This document shows, one piece after another, positions 6,479-13,549 of a DNA stretch of 20,056 nt. Positions within the stretch are counted from its first letter, which is position 1. Each line of letters begins with the position of its first letter. The stretch is from NCBI GenBank assembly GCA_942491525.1, contig CALOBW010000032.1, forward strand, positions 1 through 20,056, in the 5' to 3' direction. Source of the DNA: CAYWBU01 sp942491525. GTDB taxonomy: Bacteria; Desulfobacterota; Desulfomonilia; UBA1062. The notes beneath the pieces were generated by a model, which did no database searches, was not told the DNA's origin, and saw only the letters and a list, made by a program, of their open reading frames with translations. Made by a program: the position numbers and the translations under genes.

Positions 6479-7249
6479 CTATTTCCTTTTGGCCGCTTCC
6501 CAGATGGCATCCATCTCTTCAAGGGACATCTCAGAAAGTTTTCGTCCCTGGCGGGCAGCCGTCTTCTCTATCTCGCAGAAGCGCTGCCTGAACTTGGCAT
6601 TGGTGCGCCTGAGAGCGCGCTCCGGATCAACCTTACAGAAGCGCGCCAGATTGACAATCGAAAAGAGCAGATCGCCGATCTCAGCCTCCATAAGATCCAC
6701 ATCGCTGTTGTCGATCTCATGCTGCAGCTCATCGGCCTCCTCCTTGACCTTTTCGATCACACCGGATGCATCCGGCCAGTCAAACCCAACCTTGGCCGCG
6801 CGAGCCTGCAGTTTCTTGGCTGTCATGAGGGCCGGCAGATCCTTCGGCAGGCCGTCCAGAATTGATTCGCGATCCTGCTTGGTCTTCTCCTGCTTCTTGA
6901 GCTCATCCCAGTTGCGCTTGACCTCTTTTGAATCTGCAACTTCAGTATCCCCAAATACATGCGGATGGCGACTGACAAGCTTATTGTTCAGCACCTCAAT
7001 CACATCTTCAAGAGAGAAGCGCCCCTCATCACGGGCGATCTCGCTATGAAAGACGGCCTGCAGCAAGACATCGCCAAGCTCCTCCTTGATATGCTCCGGA
7101 TCATCACTCTCGATGGCCTCCAGCAGTTCATAGGCCTCCTCCACTGCACAGGGCGCAATTGAGCGGTGGTCCTGCTCGGCATCCCAGGGGCAACCACCGG
7201 GAGCCCTGAGGGTCTTAATAATCTCAACCAAACGATCAAACTCTTTCAT
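6479..7249 (-). CDS. mazG: nucleoside triphosphate pyrophosphohydrolase MazG
   Basis: MazG hydrolyses NTPs and dNTPs to the monophosphate and pyrophosphate, cleaning the nucleotide pool and, in E. coli, affecting ppGpp levels. The 256-residue length is close to E. coli MazG. Two tandem MazG domains are visible: EEAYELLEAI (38-47) with EELGDVLLQAVFH (56-68), and EEADELQHEI (171-180) with EAEIGDLLFSIVNLARF (188-204). These give the EExxE and ExxD metal-binding motifs twice. Further landmarks are the N-terminal LRAPGGCPWDAEQDHRSI and RHPHVFGD. The frame is open for 78 more codons upstream, but that part is antisense to the next gene and crosses its terminator, so I placed the start at the ATG at 7249 after GAGAG. 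Confidence 0.95.
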   Translation of the reverse strand: MKEFDRLVEIIKTLRAPGGCPWDAEQDHRSIAPCAVEEAYELLEAIESDDPEHIKEELGDVLLQAVFHSEIARDEGRFSLEDVIEVLNNKLVSRHPHVFGDTEVADSKEVKRNWDELKKQEKTKQDRESILDGLPKDLPALMTAKKLQARAAKVGFDWPDASGVIEKVKEEADELQHEIDNSDVDLMEAEIGDLLFSIVNLARFCKVDPERALRRTNAKFRQRFCEIEKTAARQGRKLSEMSLEEMDAIWEAAKRK

Positions 7250-7286
7250 AGATCTCTCACTAACCTTTTCAGCACTGAATTTAAAC

Positions 7287-7315
7287 AAAAAAAGGGGCAG
7301 CCAAGCGGCTGCCCC
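7287..7315 (-). terminator. intrinsic terminator after the SDR gene
   Basis: GGGGCAGCC (7294-7302) and GGCTGCCCC (7307-7315) form a perfect 9-bp stem with a 4-base loop. On the minus strand it is followed by a run of seven T (A run at 7287-7293). It lies just downstream of the stop at 7338. TTTT also follows on the plus strand. Confidence 0.88.
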
Positions 7316-7337
7316 TTTTGCAATCAGTTGCTGATGC

Positions 7338-8885
7338 TTACTTTTTACCCACGGTGTCTTTGTAGCAGTCGGGCGGATAGTAGTTGGCCTCGTCCTTGTC
7401 GTGGTTGACATACCAGACCTGAGCGAAGAACGGATTGTTCTTGGCCTCTGCATCCCAGTTCCAGCCGTTCTTGGGCGGAACACAGTCGGGACAGAAATGA
7501 CCGCCGCGAACGATGATGTTCACCGTAGCCTCGAACTCATGACCCTGCCAGCACTTCCACTTGAGCGGTGTATAGATGTCGCCCTTGGTGTACTTCTTGC
7601 TCAGCAGCTCGCCGCCGCGGAACTTGGCGATGCCCTGCAGATCCTTAAGCTCAAGACCCTCGATACCCTTGCTCTCGTCATAGCCGTGATCAAGACGGGT
7701 GTAGGAGTCAGCCGGAATCTTGGGGTCCATGTCCATCTTGGGCATATCGACATCCCAGCCGGGGATCTTGGCCCAGTCTTCCTTGGACTTGTAGAAGGAG
7801 CTGATGCGACCCTCAACATTGTTGTTGATCCAGTACTGGGTGCAGTCGGGACCGCCGGCAGCCTGAGGCTCCATCATAAACTTCTTGAGGGCCTTCTTGA
7901 CCATGGGCAGAGCCATGATCTGCTTGACACCGGGATAAGCGGGCAGCTTGACATAGAGGGGTGAACCCTCCCAGATGGTCTGCAGATACTCATCAAAGCC
8001 CTGACTTCTGTAGTGCAGCATCTCTTCAAGTCTGTCTGAATCCTCATACCACTGGCAATGGAAGTTTCTGAGGGTAAACCAATTGCGCTCAAAGATATCG
8101 GTGGCCTTGCCCATGCCGAGCAGACCGAAAACGCCGTCCATCAGACCCATGAAGGTGATACGGGCCTTTTCGCCGCCGCCAACATTGTAGAATTTGCCCC
8201 AGAACTCCTCGGGAACATCTTCCTGACAGGCAGCTGCACAGAGGCGGCCGGCATCCTGACCGGTACAGAACTCGATACAGGTGTTGATGGGCTGGTGGAA
8301 CATGATGGGATCCATCAGACTCATGGTATCGGGAATGGCGATGTAGGTCTGACGGCAGCTGGCCCAGTACTTCAGGCCGGACTCGGCCAGAACGCGCTCA
8401 GCGGCAATCTTGGAGCAGGCATACATATCATATACGGAGGGTTTGAGCGGATCGCCGCAGCGGCCGACATGAATCGGATAGAGACGGTCGCCGGTCTCGG
8501 CAACAGAACCGATACCAACAACCTTGACACTGTCGGGATCCTTCTGGGCCTTGACGGCTTTGACGATGTTCTCCATGGAGCCAACATTGATCTTCCAGGC
8601 GGTGTCGGGATCGTGGTCAGCAGCCGGCGGAATAAAGGCGGCCGGATGCACAACATAGTCGGCGCCGGTTACACACTCGAGAACATCCTCGTAAACGGTC
8701 AAGTCGCCCCAGACGATTTTGATGCCGGGCTCACCGATCATATCGAGCATAGCCTCTTTGTTCTTTCTGGAAGGTCTGACCAGAGTAACAATGTCGAACT
8801 TGTCGCGCTGCTTCATCAGCTCAGCGAGACCAAATCCGCCCATGGAACCAGAGGTTCCGGTAATAAAGACTGTCTTCTTTGCCAT
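7338..8885 (-). CDS. NAD-dependent epimerase/dehydratase family protein with C-terminal zinc ribbon
   Basis: The N-terminal half is an extended short-chain dehydrogenase/reductase: nucleotide-binding GTSGSMGGFG (10-19), DL at 61-62, an SDR-like VGIGSVAE strand (123-130), and the catalytic Y155xxxK159 in YACSK. The 515-residue length is well beyond the usual 310-350. The extra C-terminal part ends in W443-K-C445-WQGH449-EFEA and HFCPDC (C465, C468), which looks like a Cys-His...Cys-Cys zinc ribbon or treble clef of the WKCxxGHxF type. The substrate is unknown. AAAGGAG lies nine bases before the ATG at 8885; the ATG at 8894 directly abuts it. The gene is a single transcription unit with its own terminator. 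The fusion could target the enzyme or be regulatory. Confidence 0.82.
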   Translation of the reverse strand: MAKKTVFITGTSGSMGGFGLAELMKQRDKFDIVTLVRPSRKNKEAMLDMIGEPGIKIVWGDLTVYEDVLECVTGADYVVHPAAFIPPAADHDPDTAWKINVGSMENIVKAVKAQKDPDSVKVVGIGSVAETGDRLYPIHVGRCGDPLKPSVYDMYACSKIAAERVLAESGLKYWASCRQTYIAIPDTMSLMDPIMFHQPINTCIEFCTGQDAGRLCAAACQEDVPEEFWGKFYNVGGGEKARITFMGLMDGVFGLLGMGKATDIFERNWFTLRNFHCQWYEDSDRLEEMLHYRSQGFDEYLQTIWEGSPLYVKLPAYPGVKQIMALPMVKKALKKFMMEPQAAGGPDCTQYWINNNVEGRISSFYKSKEDWAKIPGWDVDMPKMDMDPKIPADSYTRLDHGYDESKGIEGLELKDLQGIAKFRGGELLSKKYTKGDIYTPLKWKCWQGHEFEATVNIIVRGGHFCPDCVPPKNGWNWDAEAKNNPFFAQVWYVNHDKDEANYYPPDCYKDTVGKK

Positions 8886-9207
8886 ACTACACATCTCCTT
8901 TAAAAAAGTTATCTAAACAATGTCAGCAATCAGAAACATGATACATGGCCCGTAAAACAATTTTCCCCTCGCACAAGCAGCCCGCATCACATTACCGACC
9001 GACGCTTACGGTTATAACTTCCATAAAGAAAAGTCAAACAATTCATTCGCAAATCAACTCTGATCAACAGATGAAAAAATGCAGAAATACCGCAGACATG
9101 TTACGGTGAATTATTTAACTTCCCTCTAAGCTATAACCACCCCTAAACCTGACAGAGCAGGTAATGTAAAATATTTAACAGAATAAAACCATACTCGGAG
9201 AATTATT
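8886..9207. other. intergenic region with a possible promoter for the SDR gene
   Basis: This 322-base AT-rich stretch has no convincing gene. On the minus strand TTGACT (9032-9037) and TATAAC (9011-9016) could be a sigma-70 promoter, although the 15-base spacer is short. It would give a leader of about 120 bases before the SDR start. I see no strong terminator for the 9208 gene on its far side. Confidence 0.35.
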
Positions 9208-10116
9208 TCAACAGTGATTGTGAATGTGATTCTGAACAGCTTTCATTCGGGCTTCAAGATTGAGCATATAAGCCGGCTCCGGCTGTTTGGGTCCCTGCTT
9301 GGCATCATACTCCACCGCCCGCACTGCATGTGAAACTTTTAACATGTCCCCCTCTTCCCGCTCAAGCAGTTTCATGACCCAGCGCAAAAAATCTCGACTC
9401 TGCCGACGCGCCGCGAGTAGATGCGAGCGCGCATCCTCGCCGCTTAAGGCACAGTAGTGCCCCAGACAGAGCGTCTCACAATCCAAAGCAGCCAGCCGGT
9501 CAAGGGATTCACAGAAGAGCCCGTACTCCACCAGGAAGTCACAGAAGATATAGCCCGTATGATCGCGAATGCCGGCGGCCTCGCCGGCAAAGATAGTCCT
9601 GATCTGCGGCGCATAGTAGCTGAGCATGTCACGGGTGTGCCCGGGGGTTGTCATGGCGATCAGATCGAGCCCGTCATCGATGCTCAACTGGTCGTAATCT
9701 TCGAGGATCATATCAACATCGAAGGTCCTGAAGGGCTTATCCGACGGAACATCGTAGCCTTCGGCCTTAACCATCTCCACGGCCGCAGCGGTCAAGAAAG
9801 AGATGGTGTCGACCGCGTTGGGCCGTTTCAGGATCGAAGCCACCTTGGCTGAGGACCCGATCCGCATCCCGGGGAAAGCCTCCTTTAGATAGGCGGTCGA
9901 GCCCAGATGGTCAAAGTGAGAGTGGGTCAGCAGGCAGTAGGCAGGTTGCCGCTCACCAAGGACAGCTTTGATGGACTGAATGTACAGATCGGCCATGAAC
10001 GCAAAGCCACTGTCGAAAATGACCGGCCTTGCCCCATCCAGCAGATAGACCGGCATGTCGGCACTGCCGAGCATGTAGAGCCGCTCGGCAATCCGGCCGG
10101 GTTGATCGATGATCAT
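9208..10116 (-). CDS. metallo-beta-lactamase-fold hydrolase
   Basis: The 302-residue protein has the metallo-beta-lactamase fold of metal-dependent hydrolases. Its metal motif THSHFDH supplies H65, H67, D69 and H70; H160 follows in TTPGHTRDMLSYY and H220 in CLGHY. The usual metal-bridging aspartate is replaced by E179 in IFAGEAAG. The C-terminal region (about 225-302) is helical and ends HIHNHC. There is no signal peptide, so it is cytoplasmic. GAGGAGG at 10121-10127 is four bases upstream of the ATG. It follows the response-regulator gene by about 40 bases on the same strand, so the two are probably co-transcribed. The substrate cannot be told from sequence; thioesters, phosphodiesters or lactones are all possible in this fold. 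Confidence 0.85.
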   Translation of the reverse strand: MIIDQPGRIAERLYMLGSADMPVYLLDGARPVIFDSGFAFMADLYIQSIKAVLGERQPAYCLLTHSHFDHLGSTAYLKEAFPGMRIGSSAKVASILKRPNAVDTISFLTAAAVEMVKAEGYDVPSDKPFRTFDVDMILEDYDQLSIDDGLDLIAMTTPGHTRDMLSYYAPQIRTIFAGEAAGIRDHTGYIFCDFLVEYGLFCESLDRLAALDCETLCLGHYCALSGEDARSHLLAARRQSRDFLRWVMKLLEREEGDMLKVSHAVRAVEYDAKQGPKQPEPAYMLNLEARMKAVQNHIHNHC

Positions 10117-10157
10117 AGGACCTCCTCAACAGATAGCATGGACCCAGCATATAACAA

Positions 10158-10670
10158 TCAGAGATCAATCTCAATCACACCCTCAGCATCACGCTTAACC
10201 TCCAGAATGCCGGGATGACGCCGCTCAAGCTCACTGAGCATGGCGTCCTGCTGGCGCACCCGCTGATGCAGACGCGAATTTTCCTGTTCAAGATGAAACA
10301 GCTCAAGGGAGCGCCGGACGGTAAGTTTGAGGTCCTCATCGTTCCAGGGTTTCAGAATGAACTTATAGACCCCGGCCCGATTGATGGCATCCATGGCCGT
10401 CTGAATATCATTGGAGCCGGTCAGCATGATGGTCAGCAGGTCGGGATAGTCGTGGCGCACCCGCTGCAGCAGCTCGACCCCGCTCATGCCGGGCATCATC
10501 TGGTCGCAGATGATCAGGTCGACACTTTCTTGCTGCAATATATCCAGCGCTTCGCCCCCTCCCTCTGCACTGATCAGTTCATAGCTTGAATAGTCATCAC
10601 TGCGCAGGACGCGCATAAGGGACTTAATGATGGAGGGCTCGTCATCAACGATCAGGATTTTATCTGGCAT
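10158..10670 (-). CDS. response regulator with receiver domain and short coiled-coil tail
   Basis: The protein is a two-component receiver. D9 and D10 form the acidic pocket, D56 (ICDQMMPGMSG) is the phosphate acceptor, T84 (MLTG) and K107 (FILKPWND) complete the site. The receiver covers about residues 4-120 and resembles those of RpfG-type regulators. Only about 50 residues follow: a coiled coil (HLEQENSRLHQRVRQQDAML) and an acidic end. There is no DNA-binding, GGDEF or HD-GYP output domain, so it may signal through protein contacts. The ATG at 10670 lacks a clear ribosome site. No histidine kinase is nearby, so it is an orphan in this window, with the hydrolase at 9208 as its likely operon partner. 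Confidence 0.9.
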   Translation of the reverse strand: MPDKILIVDDEPSIIKSLMRVLRSDDYSSYELISAEGGGEALDILQQESVDLIICDQMMPGMSGVELLQRVRHDYPDLLTIMLTGSNDIQTAMDAINRAGVYKFILKPWNDEDLKLTVRRSLELFHLEQENSRLHQRVRQQDAMLSELERRHPGILEVKRDAEGVIEIDL

Positions 10671-10738
10671 AGATAGAAGATAAATATTGGGTCACAAAGT
10701 GCAACAGGATCATGGACGCAAAAGACGGATAAATTAAT

Positions 10739-10796
10739 CTAGCCAGCCAAGTGATAACTGCGGTTTTGCTGGAGCGTGGCTAATGGCTGGCTAGGT
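10739..10796. repeat. perfect 11-bp inverted repeat with GGCTAGGTGC end
   Basis: CTAGCCAGCCA (10739-10749) and TGGCTGGCTAG (10784-10794) pair perfectly around 34 bases. The right end TAATGGCTGGCTAGGTGCA resembles the half-site at 3-24 (TAATGGCTAGTTATATGCA). GTT and AAC of an attC core appear as GCT and AGC, and the arms pair without a central spacer, so if it is related to attC it is diverged. It also lies in front of the response-regulator gene and could be regulatory. Confidence 0.4.
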
Positions 10797-10853
10797 GCAT
10801 TTGAATGCAGGCCGGCGTTGAGCTTGAGAAGCCCGACAGGAGCCTTAAAACAG

Positions 10854-10882
10854 AGGTCGGCTTTCATTCTTCACGCCGACCT
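10854..10882 (-). terminator. candidate terminator after the 10897 membrane-protein gene
   Basis: AGGTCGGC (10854-10861) and GCCGACCT (10875-10882) form a perfect 8-bp stem with a 13-base loop. On the minus strand TCTGTTTT follows. It begins 15 bases after the stop of the gene. Confidence 0.6.
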
Positions 10883-10896
10883 ACGGACTTAACTAG

Positions 10897-11256
10897 CTAA
10901 ACACTTAAGATCAGGTAGAGGATGAACATCGCTCCAATGACAAAATTGCCGCCTCCGAATATGATCAAAAACGGCAAAGGCATGTTGTGCTTTCGGTGAC
11001 AATAAACAGCACTTATTCCAATTAAAATTTTTGCGGCAGCAAAAAAAGGCACAAACGCCAAGTAACCTGTGGGCTGGGAATAAAAAATCATTGCATATAT
11101 AGCACAAAACACCAGAGCCATAATGCCAACATATTGCGATTCCCACCTGTTACCAAGCGGATAGTTCATGTTTTGGGCCTGCTTCTCAGGGAAAAACAGA
11201 AAATTGATTCCACCCAACAAATTCCAGATCGCAGCAATTAAAAAAACATATTTCAT
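10897..11256 (-). CDS. small membrane protein with four predicted helices
   Basis: The 119-residue product has four hydrophobic segments: YVFLIAAIWNLLGGINFLFF, YVGIMALVFCAIYAMIFY, YLAFVPFFAAAKILIGISAV and FLIIFGGGNFVIGAMFILYL. It belongs to the general class of small four-helix inner-membrane proteins; I cannot name the family. AAAGGAA precedes the ATG at 11256 by five bases; the TTG at 11271 lies inside that ribosome site. The gene is AT-rich and runs against the plus-strand genes of the accessory region, sitting between two repeats (10739-10796 and 11558-11683). A hairpin terminator follows it. Confidence 0.72.
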   Translation of the reverse strand: MKYVFLIAAIWNLLGGINFLFFPEKQAQNMNYPLGNRWESQYVGIMALVFCAIYAMIFYSQPTGYLAFVPFFAAAKILIGISAVYCHRKHNMPLPFLIIFGGGNFVIGAMFILYLILSV

Positions 11257-11557
11257 AATAATTCCTTTCAAAAGTTAATTGGAGTCCGAACAGTTAAAGC
11301 AGAGAACCAAAATCATAATCTAAACTAGCGCAAACGAAACGACCACAAATACGTCCATTACATTCAACCTGATGTCTATTAATCATTCATTTACATAATA
11401 TGAGGAGATTATCCAGAAGATTGATCATAAAGGTCATTCAGGTTTGCCGCGCGGTTGACAATACCTCTGTCCCCATTATTATTCGATTACACCCAACATC
11501 AGGGGTGAGCGTCAGCCCACTACGGGGGACCGTTCTGGCGCTCATCCCGCCCTTCAC
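11257..11557. other. gene-free stretch in the accessory region
   Basis: I find no convincing gene here. A plus-strand frame at 11400-11597 lacks a ribosome site, has no recognisable domain and runs into the attC-like palindrome. An inverted pair TGAGCG...CGCTCA is present near 11507-11554. The side next to the 11256 start is AT-rich and may hold its promoter, but I could not identify hexamers. Confidence 0.4.
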
Positions 11558-11683
11558 AACCGCCCCGCGCTCTGAACTGGCCTGCCCGGAATGGTAAGCT
11601 TCATGCATCTGTTCATTGCCTTTATGGGGGAGTTGGTGGAAGTGAATGAAGAATACCAGAGAGCGGATGGTGGGTAGTTAGGT
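11558..11683 (+). repeat. candidate long attC site ending GTTAGGT
   Basis: The right box GTTAGGT (11677-11683) fits the attC R' consensus GTTRRRY. It can pair with AAC at 11558-11560. Going inward, CCC (11563-11565) pairs with GGG (11672-11674), CGCTCT (11568-11573) with AGAGCG (11660-11665), and CTGG (11577-11580) with CCAG (11656-11659), leaving bases unpaired such as GAA at 11574-11576. The central part has its own inverted pair CTTCAT/ATGAAG. The left box does not match RYYYAAC beyond AAC. The sequence after the core, GTTAGGTGCACTAAGCA, closely resembles the GTTAGATGCACTAAGCA junction that I recall from class 1 integrons. Confidence 0.5.
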
Positions 11684-11716
11684 GCACTAAGCAAAACGCA
11701 AGACCTTACCCCTGTC

Positions 11717-12568
11717 TTAAAGTCTGCGCTGCATAAAATCCACGGCCTGCCGGCGCGCAGACTGGGAGCAGGCACGGTAATAGAAATTCAGAAATGAGTG
11801 CCCGGCATTCTCATCGCGGGTGAAGAGCAAAGCCTGATGCTTGACACCGACCAGTTGGAGCCGATCAATGAATGCCAAGGTCTGGGGATAGAGACCATCA
11901 CTCGCACCGGCGCTGATGAAAACCGGTGGAAAGTCAGGGCTGATCTGACGCAGCGGTGACATGGCCTCGGCCAGTTCAAAATACCGGCTGCCCAGCAAGG
12001 TGCGCGCCATCAGCATGATACCCGGGAATTTGATCTGATGCAGCTCCACAAAATCATAAACCCCATAGAAGAGCAGCAGTGCCTCGACCCTCTCGAGGTG
12101 GCGCTCAACACCGACCAGCTCGAATAGTTCGGGCCGATTAATGGCCACGGCGTACCAGCTGATCAGTTGCGCCCCGGCCGAGTCGCCAGCCAGAAAGATC
12201 TTAGCATTTGGTTCCAGCTGGCTGATCCTGTAGATCGCCCGAGCCACATCCTGCACAGGGATTGGGAAGCCATACCTGGGCCCCAGGCGGTAATCGATGC
12301 TGTAAACCGTAAAACCCTGCGCTGCGAAGTCGGCACAGATACGACGGTAGCTAGTACGCTTGCCCGAGATCCAGCCACCGCCGTGCACATAAACCAAGAC
12401 CGCCCGGCTCTCGCCGTCGGGCCTGAAGATGTCCATGCGTTGCTCTGGATCATCACCATAGCTGGCGTCAGCGTCAAACTCGGTCTTAAGCCCACGATTG
12501 TAGATCAGGGCCCTGCCGATGGCGTCACCTATATTGAGCATAATTTTCCATAACCAAGCCTGCAACAT
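11717..12568 (-). CDS. alpha/beta hydrolase, HSL-type esterase
   Basis: The protein is a serine esterase or lipase of the hormone-sensitive-lipase type. With the start used here, the oxyanion motif HGGG is at 62-65 (YVHGGGWISGKR), the nucleophile S130 is in GDSAG, the acid D224 is in SAGASDGLYP and the base H257 is in NAGHSFLN, so the triad is complete. The 283-residue length is normal. The start is uncertain: the ATG at 12568 has a weak GGTGG site, while a TTG at 12619 would add 17 hydrophobic residues that could form a membrane anchor. It lies in the accessory region but on the minus strand, and its base composition is closer to the core genes. Confidence 0.85.
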   Translation of the reverse strand: MLQAWLWKIMLNIGDAIGRALIYNRGLKTEFDADASYGDDPEQRMDIFRPDGESRAVLVYVHGGGWISGKRTSYRRICADFAAQGFTVYSIDYRLGPRYGFPIPVQDVARAIYRISQLEPNAKIFLAGDSAGAQLISWYAVAINRPELFELVGVERHLERVEALLLFYGVYDFVELHQIKFPGIMLMARTLLGSRYFELAEAMSPLRQISPDFPPVFISAGASDGLYPQTLAFIDRLQLVGVKHQALLFTRDENAGHSFLNFYYRACSQSARRQAVDFMQRRL

Positions 12569-12900
12569 GTCCACCAGGATAAACAACTTAACCGATTTCA
12601 ACAACACTGATTGTCTCAACTCAGAATTAGGGTCAGATTAACATCTTAATTTGGAATCCAAACTGGATATATCTGCCTTTACACTACTGATCAGTCTTCA
12701 GGCGTCCCGCGTCCGTGCTCTTTTAAATTGGTGACAATCCATGGGCTCTGCCCCGATCATCAGCTTTCTTGGATAGTCTTAATAATCTGCCCACCAAGCT
12801 GCCTGGTATTCAAAGGATTTCCATTGCTGCCCAAACTACCGGAACCACTTCTTTAACGAACCACAATTAATGTAGTACAATAATGTGACGATCTTATAAA
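12569..12900. other. gene-free stretch with a solo IS end
   Basis: Apart from a possible N-terminal extension of the esterase (to 12619), this stretch has no gene. It contains the solo IS repeat at 12827-12853 and ends at the yefM promoter. TTGGAATCCAA near 12650 is a short palindrome without evident meaning. Confidence 0.45.
12827..12853 (-). repeat. solo inverted repeat of the IS3-family element
   Basis: This 27-bp sequence matches the IS right end at 1286-1312 in 23 of 27 positions, including CCGGA and CCACTTCT. No transposase sequence is present next to it. It is either a relic of a lost copy or a small non-autonomous derivative whose other end I could not find. Confidence 0.65.
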
Positions 12901-12935
12901 TTGACAACACTGTACATGTTCATTATATTGTACAG
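12901..12935 (+). promoter_or_regulatory. yefM-yoeB promoter and TGTACA operator
   Basis: A consensus -35 TTGACA (12901-12906) is followed after exactly 17 bases by TATATT (12924-12929). Two TGTACA hexamers (12911-12916 and 12929-12934), spaced 18 bases apart and forming the inverted repeat CTGTACA/TGTACAG, overlap the spacer and the -10 box. TGTACA is the core recognised by YefM in E. coli, so autorepression by the antitoxin and toxin complex is expected. Confidence 0.85.
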
Positions 12936-12963
12936 GTAATATCCTAAGCAAGAGAGGTCGTAT

Positions 12964-13215
12964 ATGCGAGCAATATCCTATACTGCTGCCAGGAATAGCC
13001 TGGCGAATACCATGAAACAGGTTTGCGATGATCATGATCCAGTTATTGTCACTCGCAAGAATAATGAATCCGTCATTATCATGTCTTTGGAGGATTATGA
13101 GTCCTTGAAGGAAACCGCGTATCTTCTGCAAAGCCCTAAGAATGTAAAACGATTACTTGAGTCAATAGAAGAGCTTGAATCTGGGAAGGGAATTCAGAGA
13201 GAGCTTATTGAATGA
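12964..13215 (+). CDS. yefM: antitoxin of the YefM (Phd/YefM) family
   Basis: The 83-residue antitoxin binds and neutralises YoeB and represses the operon. The N-terminal Phd/YefM DNA-binding fold is visible as MRAISYTAARNSLANTMKQV, followed by PVIVTRKNNESVIIMSLEDY (26-45), the usual family signature. The C-terminal part (ETAYLLQSPKNVKRLLESIE) is the toxin-binding region. GAGAGG at 12952-12957 lies six bases before the ATG. The stop overlaps the yoeB start as ATGA, ensuring coupled translation with antitoxin first. An upstream TGTACA operator fits autoregulation. The gene is AT-rich compared with the core genes. Confidence 0.95.
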   Translation: MRAISYTAARNSLANTMKQVCDDHDPVIVTRKNNESVIIMSLEDYESLKETAYLLQSPKNVKRLLESIEELESGKGIQRELIE

Positions 13216-13466
13216 AACTAATCTTCTCTGAAAATGCGTGGCAAGATTATTTGTACTGGCAAAAGACAGATAAAAAGAATCTGAAACGTATAAATGAACT
13301 TATTAAGGATATTCAGCGAAACAAGTATGAAGGCATAGGTAAGCCTGAACCATTAAAGCATAATCTATCTGGATATTGGTCAAGGCGAATTAATAACGAG
13401 CATCGTATTGTTTATAAGATCGAGAATGACTCAATTCTCATTGCTCAACTCAGATATCATTATTAA
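13212..13466 (+). CDS. yoeB: toxin YoeB, ribosome-dependent mRNA endonuclease
   Basis: YoeB cuts mRNA at the ribosomal A site near start codons, halting translation when the antitoxin is degraded. The 84-residue protein has the same length and numbering as E. coli YoeB: the catalytic residues E46 (GKPEPLKH), R65 (NNEHRIVYKI) and H83 (LRYHY) are all in place. The family pattern W-SRRINNEHR-VY is intact, so the toxin should be active. It overlaps yefM by four bases. The candidate attC site at 13443-13521 begins inside its last codons, as cassette genes often do. Confidence 0.95.
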   Translation: MKLIFSENAWQDYLYWQKTDKKNLKRINELIKDIQRNKYEGIGKPEPLKHNLSGYWSRRINNEHRIVYKIENDSILIAQLRYHY

Positions 13467-13521
13467 GTTATCGATGTGATACATTCACTTGTGTGATAAT
13501 TAAGCAATATAGCAGTTAGGT
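13443..13521 (+). repeat. candidate integron attC site after yoeB
   Basis: The left box GCTCAAC (13443-13449) fits RYYYAAC and the right box GTTAGGT (13515-13521) fits GTTRRRY. Inside, four blocks pair in order: AACT/AGTT, ATAT (13454-13457)/ATAT (13507-13510), TTAA (13463-13466)/TTAA (13500-13503) and TTATC (13468-13472)/GATAA (13495-13499). A 3-by-3-base unpaired spacer separates the outer and next block. The extra unpaired bases beyond it (five against three, then one against none) lie on the left arm, and the terminal loop is 22 bases. This topology of R boxes, central spacer, L boxes and extrahelical bases is that of an attC site. Confidence 0.6.
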
Positions 13522-13549
13522 GCAGTTCTGAAATCAGAGGTTGTAATGT

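Noticed and set aside
7250..7483. N-terminal extension of MazG by 78 codons
   Set aside because: It would cross the SDR terminator and run antisense to the SDR 3' end; homologous MazG proteins start near MKEFDRL.
8058..8903. Long plus-strand open frame of 281 codons
   Set aside because: It is antisense to the SDR gene, has no ribosome site and its translation shows no domain; the minus-strand protein has clear SDR motifs.
11400..11597. Small plus-strand open frame of 65 codons
   Set aside because: There is no ribosome site or recognisable domain, and its end lies in the left arm of the attC-like palindrome.
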